A DNA stretch of 8,015 bases from Eubacterium sp. (GCA_003520145.1 DOVJ01000148.1:1-8015); one strand, 5' to 3'. Numbered from the stretch's first letter, positions 1-7,119 are shown. Notes: generated by a model not told the origin, from the letters alone. Translations and numbers: made by a program.

Positions 1-2
1 GT

Positions 3-35
3 TTGACCAAGAGATGGATATGTGATTTATATAGT
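3..35 (+). promoter_or_regulatory. possible weak promoter for tRNA-Trp
   Basis: TTGACC at 3-8 resembles a sigma-A -35 box and TATAGT at 30-35 is one base from TATAAT, about 20 nt before the tRNA. The 21-nt spacer is longer than the usual 16-18, so the pairing is doubtful. The tRNA may instead be co-transcribed from something upstream of the window. Confidence 0.25.
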
Positions 36-55
36 CTTCTGTATGTTTTTTTCAT

Positions 56-126
56 AGGGGATTGGTATAGTGGTAGTACAGCAGTCTCCAAAACTGTTAG
101 TGGGAGTTCGATTCTCTCATCCCCTG
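56..126 (+). tRNA. tRNA-Trp (anticodon CCA)
   Basis: The 71-nt sequence folds into a complete cloverleaf. The acceptor stem is AGGGGAT (56-62) with ATCCCCT (119-125), 7 bp. The D stem is GTAT/GTAC with loop AGTGGTA. The anticodon stem is GCAGT (81-85) with ACTGT (93-97), and the loop CTCCAAA places anticodon CCA at 88-90, which reads the Trp codon UGG. A 4-nt variable loop follows, then the T arm GGGAG-TTCGATT-CTCTC. The discriminator base is G126, as expected for bacterial tRNA-Trp. The 3' CCA is not encoded (CTT follows), so it would have to be added by CCA nucleotidyltransferase; this is common in Clostridia. An open reading frame runs across this tRNA but is not a gene. Confidence 0.96.
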
Positions 127-130
127 CTTT

Positions 131-157
131 AAAGCGTCAGAATTGGCGCTTTTTTTT
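131..157 (+). terminator. intrinsic terminator after tRNA-Trp
   Basis: An 8-bp stem, AAAGCGTC (131-138) with GGCGCTTT (145-152) including one G-U pair, has a 6-nt loop AGAATT and runs into eight T residues (150-157). It starts 4 nt after the tRNA 3' end and separates the tRNA transcript from the yfbR operon. Confidence 0.88.
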
Positions 158-178
158 GTGGCATTTTTCCACTTTTTA

Positions 179-187
179 TGGTATAAT
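179..187 (+). promoter_or_regulatory. extended -10 promoter of the yfbR operon
   Basis: TGGTATAAT is a perfect extended -10 element (TG at 179-180, TATAAT at 182-187). No good -35 box lies at the proper distance (TGGCAT at 159-164 is poor), which fits an extended -10 promoter. Predicted transcription start is near 194, giving a leader of about 34 nt before the ATG at 228. It lies just downstream of the tRNA terminator and is the only convincing promoter seen before the five-gene run. Confidence 0.65.
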
Positions 188-227
188 TAACGATGGACAT
201 TTGTCGATAATCAGGAGAAAGAAGTAT

Positions 228-815
228 ATGAAGGATAATCAGTTTTTTGCAATGATGTCACGCATGAAGTATATTACCAGATGGGGACTTATGCGTAATA
301 CTATCAAAGAGAATATAAGTGAACACAGTCTTGAAGTTGCCATGATTGCTCATGCACTTGGTATTATTAACAACGAAGTGTATGGTGGTGATATTAATCC
401 GGAGAGATTGGCTGTTTTGGGACTTTATCATGATGTTACAGAGATAATCACTGGTGATATGCCTACTCCGGTTAAGTATTACAATACTGACATAAAGTCC
501 GTATATAAGGATATAGAAAAGAGAGCTGGTCAGGAACTGCTGACCGGTCTTCCAAGTGATCTTAGAAGCCCATATGAATCTGTTTTGATAGCTACTAAGG
601 AAGAAGAACTTCTCTGGAAGTATATCAAAGCAGCTGATAAGATATCGGCTTATATTAAGTGTATAGAAGAACTGAATATGGGCAATGGGGATTTCACGAA
701 GGCTCATGATACGATCAAAAATAGCATAGATAAGATGGAGCTTAGAGAAGTATCGTACTTTATGGAACATTTTATAGATGCATATAATCAGACTATAGAT
801 GACTCAGGTGAGTGA
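228..815 (+). CDS. yfbR: 5'-deoxynucleotidase, YfbR family (HD domain)
   Basis: A 195-aa cytoplasmic HD-domain phosphohydrolase, close in length to E. coli YfbR (199 aa), which dephosphorylates deoxyribonucleoside 5'-monophosphates to deoxynucleosides in a metal-dependent way. Visible family landmarks are the N-terminal FFAxxSRxKxIxRW block with R18 and W19 (phosphate binding and deoxyribose selection in the E. coli enzyme), SEHS with H33, YHDVTE with H68, D69 and E72, GDMPTPVKY with D77, and KAADKISAYIKC with D137. All metal-ligand positions match the E. coli numbering as I recall it. The start at 228 is chosen because AGGAG (213-217) precedes it; the open frame continues upstream to position 3 but crosses the tRNA and terminator. 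The gene is first in the operon; its TGA ends 1 nt before the next start, so translational coupling is likely. Function is confident by motif; the physiological role (dNMP pool control) is family knowledge. Confidence 0.95.
   Translation: MKDNQFFAMMSRMKYITRWGLMRNTIKENISEHSLEVAMIAHALGIINNEVYGGDINPERLAVLGLYHDVTEIITGDMPTPVKYYNTDIKSVYKDIEKRAGQELLTGLPSDLRSPYESVLIATKEEELLWKYIKAADKISAYIKCIEELNMGNGDFTKAHDTIKNSIDKMELREVSYFMEHFIDAYNQTIDDSGE
806..812 (+). promoter_or_regulatory. ribosome binding site deciding the EAL gene start
   Basis: AGGTGAG lies at 806-812, with its AGGTG core 6 nt before ATG 817. An in-frame ATG also occurs at 799, inside the end of yfbR, but nothing resembling a Shine-Dalgarno sequence precedes it. 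This favours 817 as the start of the PAS-GGDEF-EAL gene. Confidence 0.6.
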
Positions 816-816
816 T

Positions 817-2523
817 ATGACAGAATGCGACGATAATTTAAAACTTAATAGTGTTTATAGACTTGTTTCCGAGAATACATGTGATGGATATATCTATCGC
901 AATTATAAGGATGATACATATGTTATATCTAACCGTGTTAAGCTGTTGCTTGGATTGGATGATGATAAGCTTGATGGTATAAGTGATGCGGAAGATATAT
1001 TTGATGGTGTGGTTGACTATGATGATATCGTAGCTTATGCAAGCAGACTTGGAATTGCCAAGGAAGCGCATGAGAATTATTTTGAATACTCTCTGCATTG
1101 CGATAGCATCAATCGCTGGCTTAATCTGAATGTTTATCTTTTTTATGGCAATGATTCTATATGCGATGAGATGATTGTTTACTTTACTGATGTAACCAAT
1201 CAGGTTGAAGCTAAGGGAGATCTTGAGTATCAGGCTTATTATGACACTATGACAGGCCTCTATAACAGAGCGTATTTTTATAATATTTTAGAGGGTTGGA
1301 TCAAGCTTGCTTCTGACCGCGAGCAGAAGATATATATCATGTACCTTGATGTTGATGATTTTAAGAAGGTCAATGATGAACTTGGATTTGAATCTGGCGA
1401 TGAACTTATGATCAAGGTTAGTCATTTTCTTAAGAAGTTCACGACACCGAATATCAGTATATGTCGTGTCAGCAGTGATGAATTCATACTTGCTCAGTAT
1501 GGCGGAAGTATCGAGGATATTAAGGATAAGTATTACTGTATCCGCAATTTCCTTGACAATTCGATTAAGCTTGATAATGGAATCATAGAGTACCTTACTA
1601 TAAGTGCCGGAATCTCGGTTTATCCCGAACATGGTAAGAGAATCGTGGATCTTATCGGCAATGCTGATATTGCGCTTAAGACTGTTAAGACTAACGGAAA
1701 GAATAATATCCGTCTTTTTGAGCATAACATGTTAAGCAGGTTTTTACGTGACATCCGTATTGAAAATATGTTGAAAAAGGCGATACAGAACGAGAATTTC
1801 GAGCTTTATTATCAGCCGCAATACTACGTGAATAATCGTAAGATCAGAGGCTTGGAGGCACTTATCCGCTGGAATTCTGAAAGTGAAGGATATATCGCAC
1901 CAGGTGCTTTTATTCCGCTAGCTGAGAAGAATGGCAGTATCATAGAGATTGGAAATTGGGTTCTCAAAAAAGCCATCATGGATTACGGTATGTTAAGAAG
2001 TATATACGGTTTTGATGGCATCATGTCCATCAATATCTCTGGAATTCAGTTTAAGGATTCGCTTTTTGAAAAGAATGTCGAAGCGCTTTTTGAACAGCAT
2101 AGGATTGATCCTTCTAAGATTGAATTCGAGATTACAGAAAGCGTATTCATGGGTGATTCAAAGTCTGTCATAGAATTGCTTGAGAGATTAAGGACTTTAG
2201 GAATCAAGATTTCCATAGATGATTTTGGAACAGGTTATTCATCTTTGGCTTATCTTAAGAATATACCTATTGATACACTGAAGATAGACAAATCATTTAT
2301 CGATAGTGTTATTACTGAGGAGACTACGTCTATAATCACAACCGGTATCATAGACATAGTTAAGAAGCTTGGCTACGAGATCATAGCAGAGGGTGTTGAG
2401 ACCGCTGAACAGTTTGATTTCCTCAAGTCTATTAATTGCGATAATATACAGGGATATCTTCTTGGTCATCCTATGAGATATGATGATGTGTGTGAACTTC
2501 TGAAGGGGAATAGTAAGTTCTGA
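817..2523 (+). CDS. PAS-GGDEF(degenerate)-EAL cyclic-di-GMP phosphodiesterase
   Basis: A 568-aa protein (from ATG 817) with no evident signal peptide or membrane segment, so probably cytosolic. Domains: a PAS-like sensor at about 20-130 ending in FTDVTNQ (D125); a GGDEF domain at about 140-300 opening with DTMTGLYNR (143) and keeping the metal-site D178 in YLDVDDFKKVND, but with the signature changed to S219-S220-D-E-F and no RxxD inhibitory site in front; and an EAL domain at about 318-560. The EAL set looks complete: E347-A-L, N406 (SINIS), E441 (EITES), D468-D469 (DDFGTGYSS), K489 (LKIDKSF), E525 (AEGVE) and Q545 (QGYLLG). The prediction is an active phosphodiesterase converting cyclic-di-GMP to pGpG, with the GGDEF domain catalytically dead or serving as a GTP-binding regulator. 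The PAS ligand is unknown. Its stop codon overlaps the topB start (TGATG), indicating an operon. Confidence 0.93.
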   Translation: MTECDDNLKLNSVYRLVSENTCDGYIYRNYKDDTYVISNRVKLLLGLDDDKLDGISDAEDIFDGVVDYDDIVAYASRLGIAKEAHENYFEYSLHCDSINRWLNLNVYLFYGNDSICDEMIVYFTDVTNQVEAKGDLEYQAYYDTMTGLYNRAYFYNILEGWIKLASDREQKIYIMYLDVDDFKKVNDELGFESGDELMIKVSHFLKKFTTPNISICRVSSDEFILAQYGGSIEDIKDKYYCIRNFLDNSIKLDNGIIEYLTISAGISVYPEHGKRIVDLIGNADIALKTVKTNGKNNIRLFEHNMLSRFLRDIRIENMLKKAIQNENFELYYQPQYYVNNRKIRGLEALIRWNSESEGYIAPGAFIPLAEKNGSIIEIGNWVLKKAIMDYGMLRSIYGFDGIMSINISGIQFKDSLFEKNVEALFEQHRIDPSKIEFEITESVFMGDSKSVIELLERLRTLGIKISIDDFGTGYSSLAYLKNIPIDTLKIDKSFIDSVITEETTSIITTGIIDIVKKLGYEIIAEGVETAEQFDFLKSINCDNIQGYLLGHPMRYDDVCELLKGNSKF

Positions 2524-4511
2524 TGGGAAAGAGTGTATATATAGCTGAAAAGCCTAGCGTTGCGAAGGAATTCGCCAGAGTGCTTGGTGTTAACGGTGCA
2601 TCTAGAGACGGGTATATCGAGTCTGGTGACAGTATTGTCACGTGGTGTGTAGGTCATCTGATTACTATGTCTTATCCGGAGGATTATAATCCGGATCTGA
2701 AACGATGGCAATTGGATACGATTCCTTTTATACCGACGGAATGGAAGTACCGTGTCATAGATAGTGTAAAAAAACAATTTGATATAGTTAAGGCTATACT
2801 CACTAGGCCTGATGTTGAGAATATATACATATGTACCGACTCAGGACGTGAAGGTGAGTATATATACAGGCTTGTTGATAAAGAAGCTGGTGTTACTGAC
2901 AAGAAGCGATATCGAGTGTGGATTGATTCGCAGACTGAAGAAGAAATCCTTAAGGGTATCAGGGAAGCCAAGGACTGGTCTTTCTATGATAACCTTTCTG
3001 ATTCGGCTTACTTAAGGGCGCAGGAAGATTATCTCATGGGTATTAATTTTTCTCGTGTGCTGACACTTAAGTATGCTTATTCTATCAAGAATTATCTTAA
3101 ACAGGATAGACTTGTCATAAGCGTGGGTCGTGTTATGACTTGCGTGCTTGGTATGATAGTAAGGCGCGAGCGTGAGATAAGAGATTTTGTGAAGATGCCT
3201 TTTTATCGCGTGATTGCCAAGACTATGGCAGATGGCAACGAGATAGACTTTGACTGGAAGGTGTGTCCTACATCGATGTATTTTGAGACGCCTTATCTGT
3301 ATAAGGATAACGGACTTAAGGATAAGCTCAAAGCGCAGCAGCTGATAGATAAGCTTAAGATAGAGGTTAATCCTCTTGAGGCTGTTGTTACCGAAGTAAC
3401 CAAGAAGAAGGAGAATAAGAAACCTCCGCTTCTGTATAACCTTGCTGAGCTTCAGAATGCTTGCTCGAAGAAGCTTAAGATTAGTCCTGATGAAACTCTT
3501 AAGATTGTTCAGTCGCTTTATGAAAAGAAGCTTGTTACTTATCCTAGAACTGATGCAAGAGTTCTCTCATCTGCTATAGCTAAGCAGATTAAGAAGAATC
3601 TTGATGGGCTTTCTTCCCTTCCTCAGTATAAGGATATATGTAACGAGATCATATCGACTGGGAGTTTTAAGGGGCTTGAGAAGACCAGATATGTCGATGA
3701 TAAGCAGATTACGGATCATTATGCTATAATCCCTACAGGTCAGGGTTTTGGCGTGCTTAAGAGTCTTTCTAATAACGAAGCCGTTGTATATGATATGATA
3801 ACTAAGAGGTTACTTGCCATATTCTTACCGCAGGCGGTATATATGCGATATGCCATAACTGCCATGATAGGTAACGAGAGCTTTACAACTTCGTGCAGAG
3901 TTCTTAAGGACAGCGGTTATCTTAAGATATACGGCATCGAGGATAATTCCGAGGCCGAGGAGGAGGGTAATGAGAATCTTGGTGCAGCTGTTGTAAGCTA
4001 TCTTGAGAAGATAAAAAAGGGTGCTAAGATTCCTGTTGATGATCTTCTCACCAAGGAAGGCGAGACTTCTCCGCCTAAGAGGTATAATTCCGGATCCATA
4101 ATACTTGCTATGGAGAATGCAGGGCAGCTTATAGAGAATGAGGAATTAAGAGCTCAGATCAAGGGAAGCGGTATAGGTACCTCAGCAACGAGGGCTGAGA
4201 TACTTAAGAAACTTGTAAATATAAGTTATATATCGTTGAATGAGAAGACACAGATTCTTACACCGACGTTGCTTGGTGAGCTTGTGTACGAAGCGGTAAA
4301 TGCTTCGATAAAGCAGCTTCTTAATCCTGAGCTTACTGCTAGTTGGGAGAAGGGACTTACCATGGTCGCCGACGGAAAGCTTGGCAAGGCTGAATATATG
4401 GAGAAGCTTTCCGGGTTTGTGACGCGTCGTACGGAAGGTGTAAAAAAAGTATATGTTAGAGGTAACATGGACGCTTACTTCGATACATTTGCAAAATATT
4501 ATAAAAAATAG
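2523..4511 (+). CDS. topB: DNA topoisomerase III (type IA)
   Basis: A 662-aa type IA topoisomerase that relaxes or decatenates DNA by single-strand passage through a 5'-phosphotyrosine link. The N-terminal Toprim domain begins with VYIAEKPSVAKEFARVLG (E9) and continues to TDSGREGEYI (D106); the DxGREGE form, rather than DxDREGE, is usual in Firmicutes TopB. The catalytic tyrosine is Y340 in LVTYPRTDARVLS, and the TDHYAIIPTG and GIGTSATRAEIL blocks of the core are present. The protein ends soon after the core (FDTFAKYYKK), with no Cys-rich zinc ribbon. The start is at 2523 within TGATG of the previous gene; AAGGGG (2503-2508) is 14 nt away, rather far, so initiation probably depends on coupling to the upstream gene. 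TopB proteins also travel on conjugative elements, but the neighbours here are housekeeping genes and no transfer genes are seen. The stop overlaps the glmS ribosome binding site. Confidence 0.95.
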   Translation: MGKSVYIAEKPSVAKEFARVLGVNGASRDGYIESGDSIVTWCVGHLITMSYPEDYNPDLKRWQLDTIPFIPTEWKYRVIDSVKKQFDIVKAILTRPDVENIYICTDSGREGEYIYRLVDKEAGVTDKKRYRVWIDSQTEEEILKGIREAKDWSFYDNLSDSAYLRAQEDYLMGINFSRVLTLKYAYSIKNYLKQDRLVISVGRVMTCVLGMIVRREREIRDFVKMPFYRVIAKTMADGNEIDFDWKVCPTSMYFETPYLYKDNGLKDKLKAQQLIDKLKIEVNPLEAVVTEVTKKKENKKPPLLYNLAELQNACSKKLKISPDETLKIVQSLYEKKLVTYPRTDARVLSSAIAKQIKKNLDGLSSLPQYKDICNEIISTGSFKGLEKTRYVDDKQITDHYAIIPTGQGFGVLKSLSNNEAVVYDMITKRLLAIFLPQAVYMRYAITAMIGNESFTTSCRVLKDSGYLKIYGIEDNSEAEEEGNENLGAAVVSYLEKIKKGAKIPVDDLLTKEGETSPPKRYNSGSIILAMENAGQLIENEELRAQIKGSGIGTSATRAEILKKLVNISYISLNEKTQILTPTLLGELVYEAVNASIKQLLNPELTASWEKGLTMVADGKLGKAEYMEKLSGFVTRRTEGVKKVYVRGNMDAYFDTFAKYYKK

Positions 4512-4522
4512 AGGTATTTAGT

Positions 4523-6346
4523 ATGTGTGGAATTGTTGGATATGTAGGTGATCGCGATTGTACTGAAGTGCTTTTGGATGCGCTTTCAAAGCTTGAGTAC
4601 AGGGGCTATGACTCTGCAGGTATCGCTGTTTTTGAGAAGGGCAATATATCTGTATGTAAGACTAAGGGTAAGCTTAGTGAACTTGCAGATAAGCTCAAAA
4701 GAGGTAAGAAGATCACCGGTCATGTCGGTATAGGTCATACAAGATGGGCTACTCATGGTGAGCCATCAGATATTAATTCTCATCCTCATGGAAACAAGAG
4801 AGTTACTATTGTTCATAACGGTATTATAGAGAATTACAAGGAAATCAAGGAATTCCTCATGGGCCAGGGCTATGGTTTCGAGTCTCAGACAGATACAGAG
4901 ACTCTTGCAAAGCTCCTTGATTACTATTATGATGGTGATCCAATTGAGACCATATCTAAGGTTCTAGGTGAGATCAGAGGTTCATATGCTCTTGGTATCA
5001 TGTTCAAGGATTTCCCTGATAGGATATTTGCAGTGAGAAAGAACAGTCCACTTATAGTTGGAACAGCTAAGAATGAGCAGTTCATCGCATCTGATGTGCC
5101 TGCTATCCTTAAGTATACAAGAGATTATTATCTTCTTGGTACCGATGAAATCGCTGTACTGACTTCTGATAATGTTGAATTCTTCGATATTCACAAGGAG
5201 CCTATCACTAAGGAAATCCAGGTTGCTGACTGGGATATGGATGCAGCTGAAAAGGGTGGTTATGAGCACTTCATGCTTAAGGAAATCTATGAGCAGCCTG
5301 TAGCTATAAGCACAACTATCACTCCTAGAATCCAGGATGATATGCCTGATTTTTCTGAGATTGATCTTACAGATGAAGAATTAAAGAAGTATCATAACAT
5401 ATATGTTGTTGCCTGCGGTACTGCTATGCATGCAGGTCTTGTAGGCAAGTATGTATGTGAGGCGGTTGCGAGAGTTCCGGTTATAGTCGATATCGCATCC
5501 GAATTCAGATACAGAAATCCGCTTATTACGAAGGATGACCTTATGATCGTTATATCACAGTCAGGTGAGACTGCTGATACACTTGCTGCTCTTGAACTTG
5601 GTAAAAATCGTGGTGCTGATACTATTGCGATTGTCAATGTTAAGGGTTCATCTATAGCACGTATGGCTGATAAGGTTATATATACACATGCGGGTCCAGA
5701 GATATCAGTTGCAAGTACCAAAGCATTTGCAGTGCAGATAGCAACTCTGTATCTATTCTCTTTCAGACTGGCTTTCGCAAGAGGTGTGATCGATGAAGCA
5801 ACCTGTAAGCGTTATGTTAGAGAATTAAGAGATATCAATACTAAACTTGAGGAAACACTTAAGGTTGCAGATGTATGTAAGTTCGCTGCATCTAAGCTTG
5901 TCAACGCCACAAGTCTTCTCTATATCGGACGTGGACTTGATTATGCCCTCAGTATGGAAGGCTCTTTGAAGCTTAAGGAGATATCATATATACATTCAGA
6001 GTCTTATGCAGCTGGAGAACTTAAGCACGGTACTATATCTCTTGTGACAGAGAATATGCCTGTTATCGCGGTTGTTACTCAGGATGATCTTATGGAGAAG
6101 ACCATAAGCAATGTCAAAGAAGTTAAGGCAAGAGGCGCTTATGTTATCATGGTCTGCAAGGAGAATCTGTCAGTTGAAGAGGATGCTGCTGATTATATAA
6201 TCAGAATCCCTTCACTTGAGGATGATGTTCTTATGCCTATTCTTGCATGCGTTCCTCTTCAGATGGTTGCTTATTATACATCAGTTCTTAAGGGCTGTGA
6301 TGTTGATAAGCCTCGTAATCTTGCAAAGTCTGTAACAGTAGAGTGA
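4523..6346 (+). CDS. glmS: glutamine-fructose-6-phosphate aminotransferase (isomerising)
   Basis: A full-length, 607-aa GlmS (E. coli: 609), which makes glucosamine-6-phosphate from fructose-6-phosphate and glutamine, the first committed step to UDP-GlcNAc and peptidoglycan. The N-terminal class II glutamine amidotransferase starts MCGIVGYVG, with C2 as nucleophile after Met removal, followed by LEYRGYDSAGIAV, GHTRWATHGEPS and VHNGIIENY. Two SIS sugar-isomerase domains follow: the first from about 285 (VACGTAMHAG at 295-304, ISQSGETADTL) and the second from about 455 (YIGRGLDYALSMEGSLKLKE, with E486 and H502 in AAGELKHG). The conserved tail PRNLAKSVTVE carries K602, the Schiff-base lysine. 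AGAGG (4510-4514) gives an 8-nt spacing to ATG 4523. Only 11 nt separate it from topB, so there is no room for a glmS ribozyme leader. Confidence 0.98.
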   Translation: MCGIVGYVGDRDCTEVLLDALSKLEYRGYDSAGIAVFEKGNISVCKTKGKLSELADKLKRGKKITGHVGIGHTRWATHGEPSDINSHPHGNKRVTIVHNGIIENYKEIKEFLMGQGYGFESQTDTETLAKLLDYYYDGDPIETISKVLGEIRGSYALGIMFKDFPDRIFAVRKNSPLIVGTAKNEQFIASDVPAILKYTRDYYLLGTDEIAVLTSDNVEFFDIHKEPITKEIQVADWDMDAAEKGGYEHFMLKEIYEQPVAISTTITPRIQDDMPDFSEIDLTDEELKKYHNIYVVACGTAMHAGLVGKYVCEAVARVPVIVDIASEFRYRNPLITKDDLMIVISQSGETADTLAALELGKNRGADTIAIVNVKGSSIARMADKVIYTHAGPEISVASTKAFAVQIATLYLFSFRLAFARGVIDEATCKRYVRELRDINTKLEETLKVADVCKFAASKLVNATSLLYIGRGLDYALSMEGSLKLKEISYIHSESYAAGELKHGTISLVTENMPVIAVVTQDDLMEKTISNVKEVKARGAYVIMVCKENLSVEEDAADYIIRIPSLEDDVLMPILACVPLQMVAYYTSVLKGCDVDKPRNLAKSVTVE

Positions 6347-6359
6347 TTAGGAGATAGAT

Positions 6360-7052
6360 ATGTTTGAGTATTCAGTTAAGTGTAGAGAGTTATTTTTGAC
6401 AGATAACAGTATAGCTATAAGTCTTATCAGATCGAAGGAATATCCATGGGAGGTTCTTCCTCTCATAGAGGACTTCATCATGCAGGTTGGTCCGACACTC
6501 GATCCAGAGAGGTTTGAGTGTGTCAACGGCAATATCTGGTATGCAAAGAGTGCTAATATAGCGCGTACAGCTTCTATAACAGGACCTTGTATCATCGATG
6601 AAGGCGCTGAGATAAGACACTGTGCCTTCATAAGAGGTAAGGCTATAGTGGGTAAGAACTGTGTAGTTGGTAATTCTACAGAACTTAAGAATGTTATCCT
6701 CTTTGATAATGTTCAGGTTCCACACTACAATTATGTAGGTGATTCTATTCTTGGATATAAGGCTCATATGGGCGCTGGTTCCATAACATCTAATGTCAAG
6801 TCTGATAAGAAGGATGTTAAGGTCAGAATATATTCAGATGTGATTGAGACAGGACTTCGCAAGATGGGCGCTATGCTCGGTGATTGTGTAGAAGTTGGAT
6901 GCAATTCGGTTCTTAATCCGGGTTGCATCATAGGACGTAATACCAACATCTATCCGCTTTCAAGTGTAAGAGGTTATGTCTGCAACGATTCGATTTATAA
7001 GGACGCGAAGAATATAGAATTGAAAACAGACAGTATAGGTAATAAACAGTAA
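6360..7052 (+). CDS. left-handed beta-helix acyltransferase, GlmU C-terminal-domain-like
   Basis: A 230-aa protein with a short helical N-terminus (about 1-55) and then hexapeptide repeats of a left-handed beta helix (about 58-215), e.g. SITGPCIIDEGAEI and GDCVEVGCNSVLNPGCIIG. It lacks the nucleotidyltransferase (Rossmann) half that precedes this fold in GlmU. R92, K110, H122 and Y125 (PHYNYVGDS) and N145 (GAGSITSN) have the same spacing as E. coli GlmU R333, K351, catalytic H363, Y366 and N386, as I recall them; the position of N377 is H136. This supports an acetyltransferase acting on glucosamine-1-phosphate or a related amino-sugar phosphate with acetyl-CoA, consistent with its place 13 nt behind glmS. 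AGGAG (6349-6353) lies 6 nt before the ATG. It could instead acetylate another sugar nucleotide or be a non-catalytic sugar-nucleotide-binding protein; the exact substrate is inference. Confidence 0.8.
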   Translation: MFEYSVKCRELFLTDNSIAISLIRSKEYPWEVLPLIEDFIMQVGPTLDPERFECVNGNIWYAKSANIARTASITGPCIIDEGAEIRHCAFIRGKAIVGKNCVVGNSTELKNVILFDNVQVPHYNYVGDSILGYKAHMGAGSITSNVKSDKKDVKVRIYSDVIETGLRKMGAMLGDCVEVGCNSVLNPGCIIGRNTNIYPLSSVRGYVCNDSIYKDAKNIELKTDSIGNKQ

Positions 7053-7060
7053 TTTTTTTA

Positions 7061-7089
7061 TTGACAATGCAAAGCACTTATGTTATAAT
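7061..7089 (+). promoter_or_regulatory. consensus sigma-A promoter of the marR-degV unit
   Basis: TTGACA (7061-7066), a 17-nt spacer and TATAAT (7084-7089) match the consensus exactly, with TG at 7081-7082 adding an extended -10. Predicted transcription start is about 7096-7097, leaving a leader of about 37 nt before ATG 7134. Such a strong unregulated promoter would be unexpected for a regulator gene, which fits repression through the overlapping inverted repeat. Confidence 0.93.
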
Positions 7090-7103
7090 TATTGCATTGT
7101 CAA
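7061..7103 (+). repeat. perfect 12-bp inverted repeat, probable MarR operator
   Basis: TTGACAATGCAA (7061-7072) and its exact reverse complement TTGCATTGTCAA (7092-7103) are separated by 19 nt. The left arm covers the -35 box and the right arm covers the predicted transcription start, with the -10 between them. Each arm has the form TTG-N6-CAA, and arm centres lie 31 bp apart, about three helical turns. A third TTG-N6-CAA occurs at 7097-7108, and ACAATTGT at 7105-7112 is a further palindrome. Position and symmetry suggest autorepression by the MarR protein encoded next; binding is inferred. No T tract follows the dyad, so it is not an intrinsic terminator. Confidence 0.75.
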
Positions 7104-7119
7104 AACAATTGTAATATAT

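Noticed and set aside
56..157. tRNA-Trp 3' end as an integration (att) site
   Set aside because: No integrase gene and no direct repeat of the tRNA 3' end was seen in the window.
3..227. N-terminal extension of the yfbR reading frame by 75 codons
   Set aside because: It crosses a complete tRNA-Trp, an intrinsic terminator and the extended -10 promoter; the ATG at 228 has AGGAG upstream and gives the family's normal length and N-terminal motif.
258..770. Open frame on the minus strand opposite yfbR, and similar minus-strand frames across the window
   Set aside because: They lie wholly opposite strongly recognised genes, show no family motif and have no convincing ribosome binding sites; they are shadows of the AT-rich coding strand.
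228..815. HD-domain protein as an anti-phage nucleotide-depletion enzyme
   Set aside because: Length and every diagnostic residue match housekeeping YfbR, and there is no defence gene nearby.
799..816. Upstream ATG at 799 for the PAS-GGDEF-EAL gene
   Set aside because: It has no ribosome binding site and would overlap yfbR by 17 nt; ATG 817 has AGGTG at good spacing.
2523..4511. topB as a sign of an integrative conjugative element
   Set aside because: TopB often occurs on such elements, but no relaxase, integrase, type IV secretion or attachment-site repeat is present, and the neighbours are core metabolic genes.
7061..7103. The 12-bp dyad as a rho-independent terminator
   Set aside because: The 19-nt loop is long, the stem is AT-rich and no T run follows on either strand; overlap with the promoter fits an operator better.
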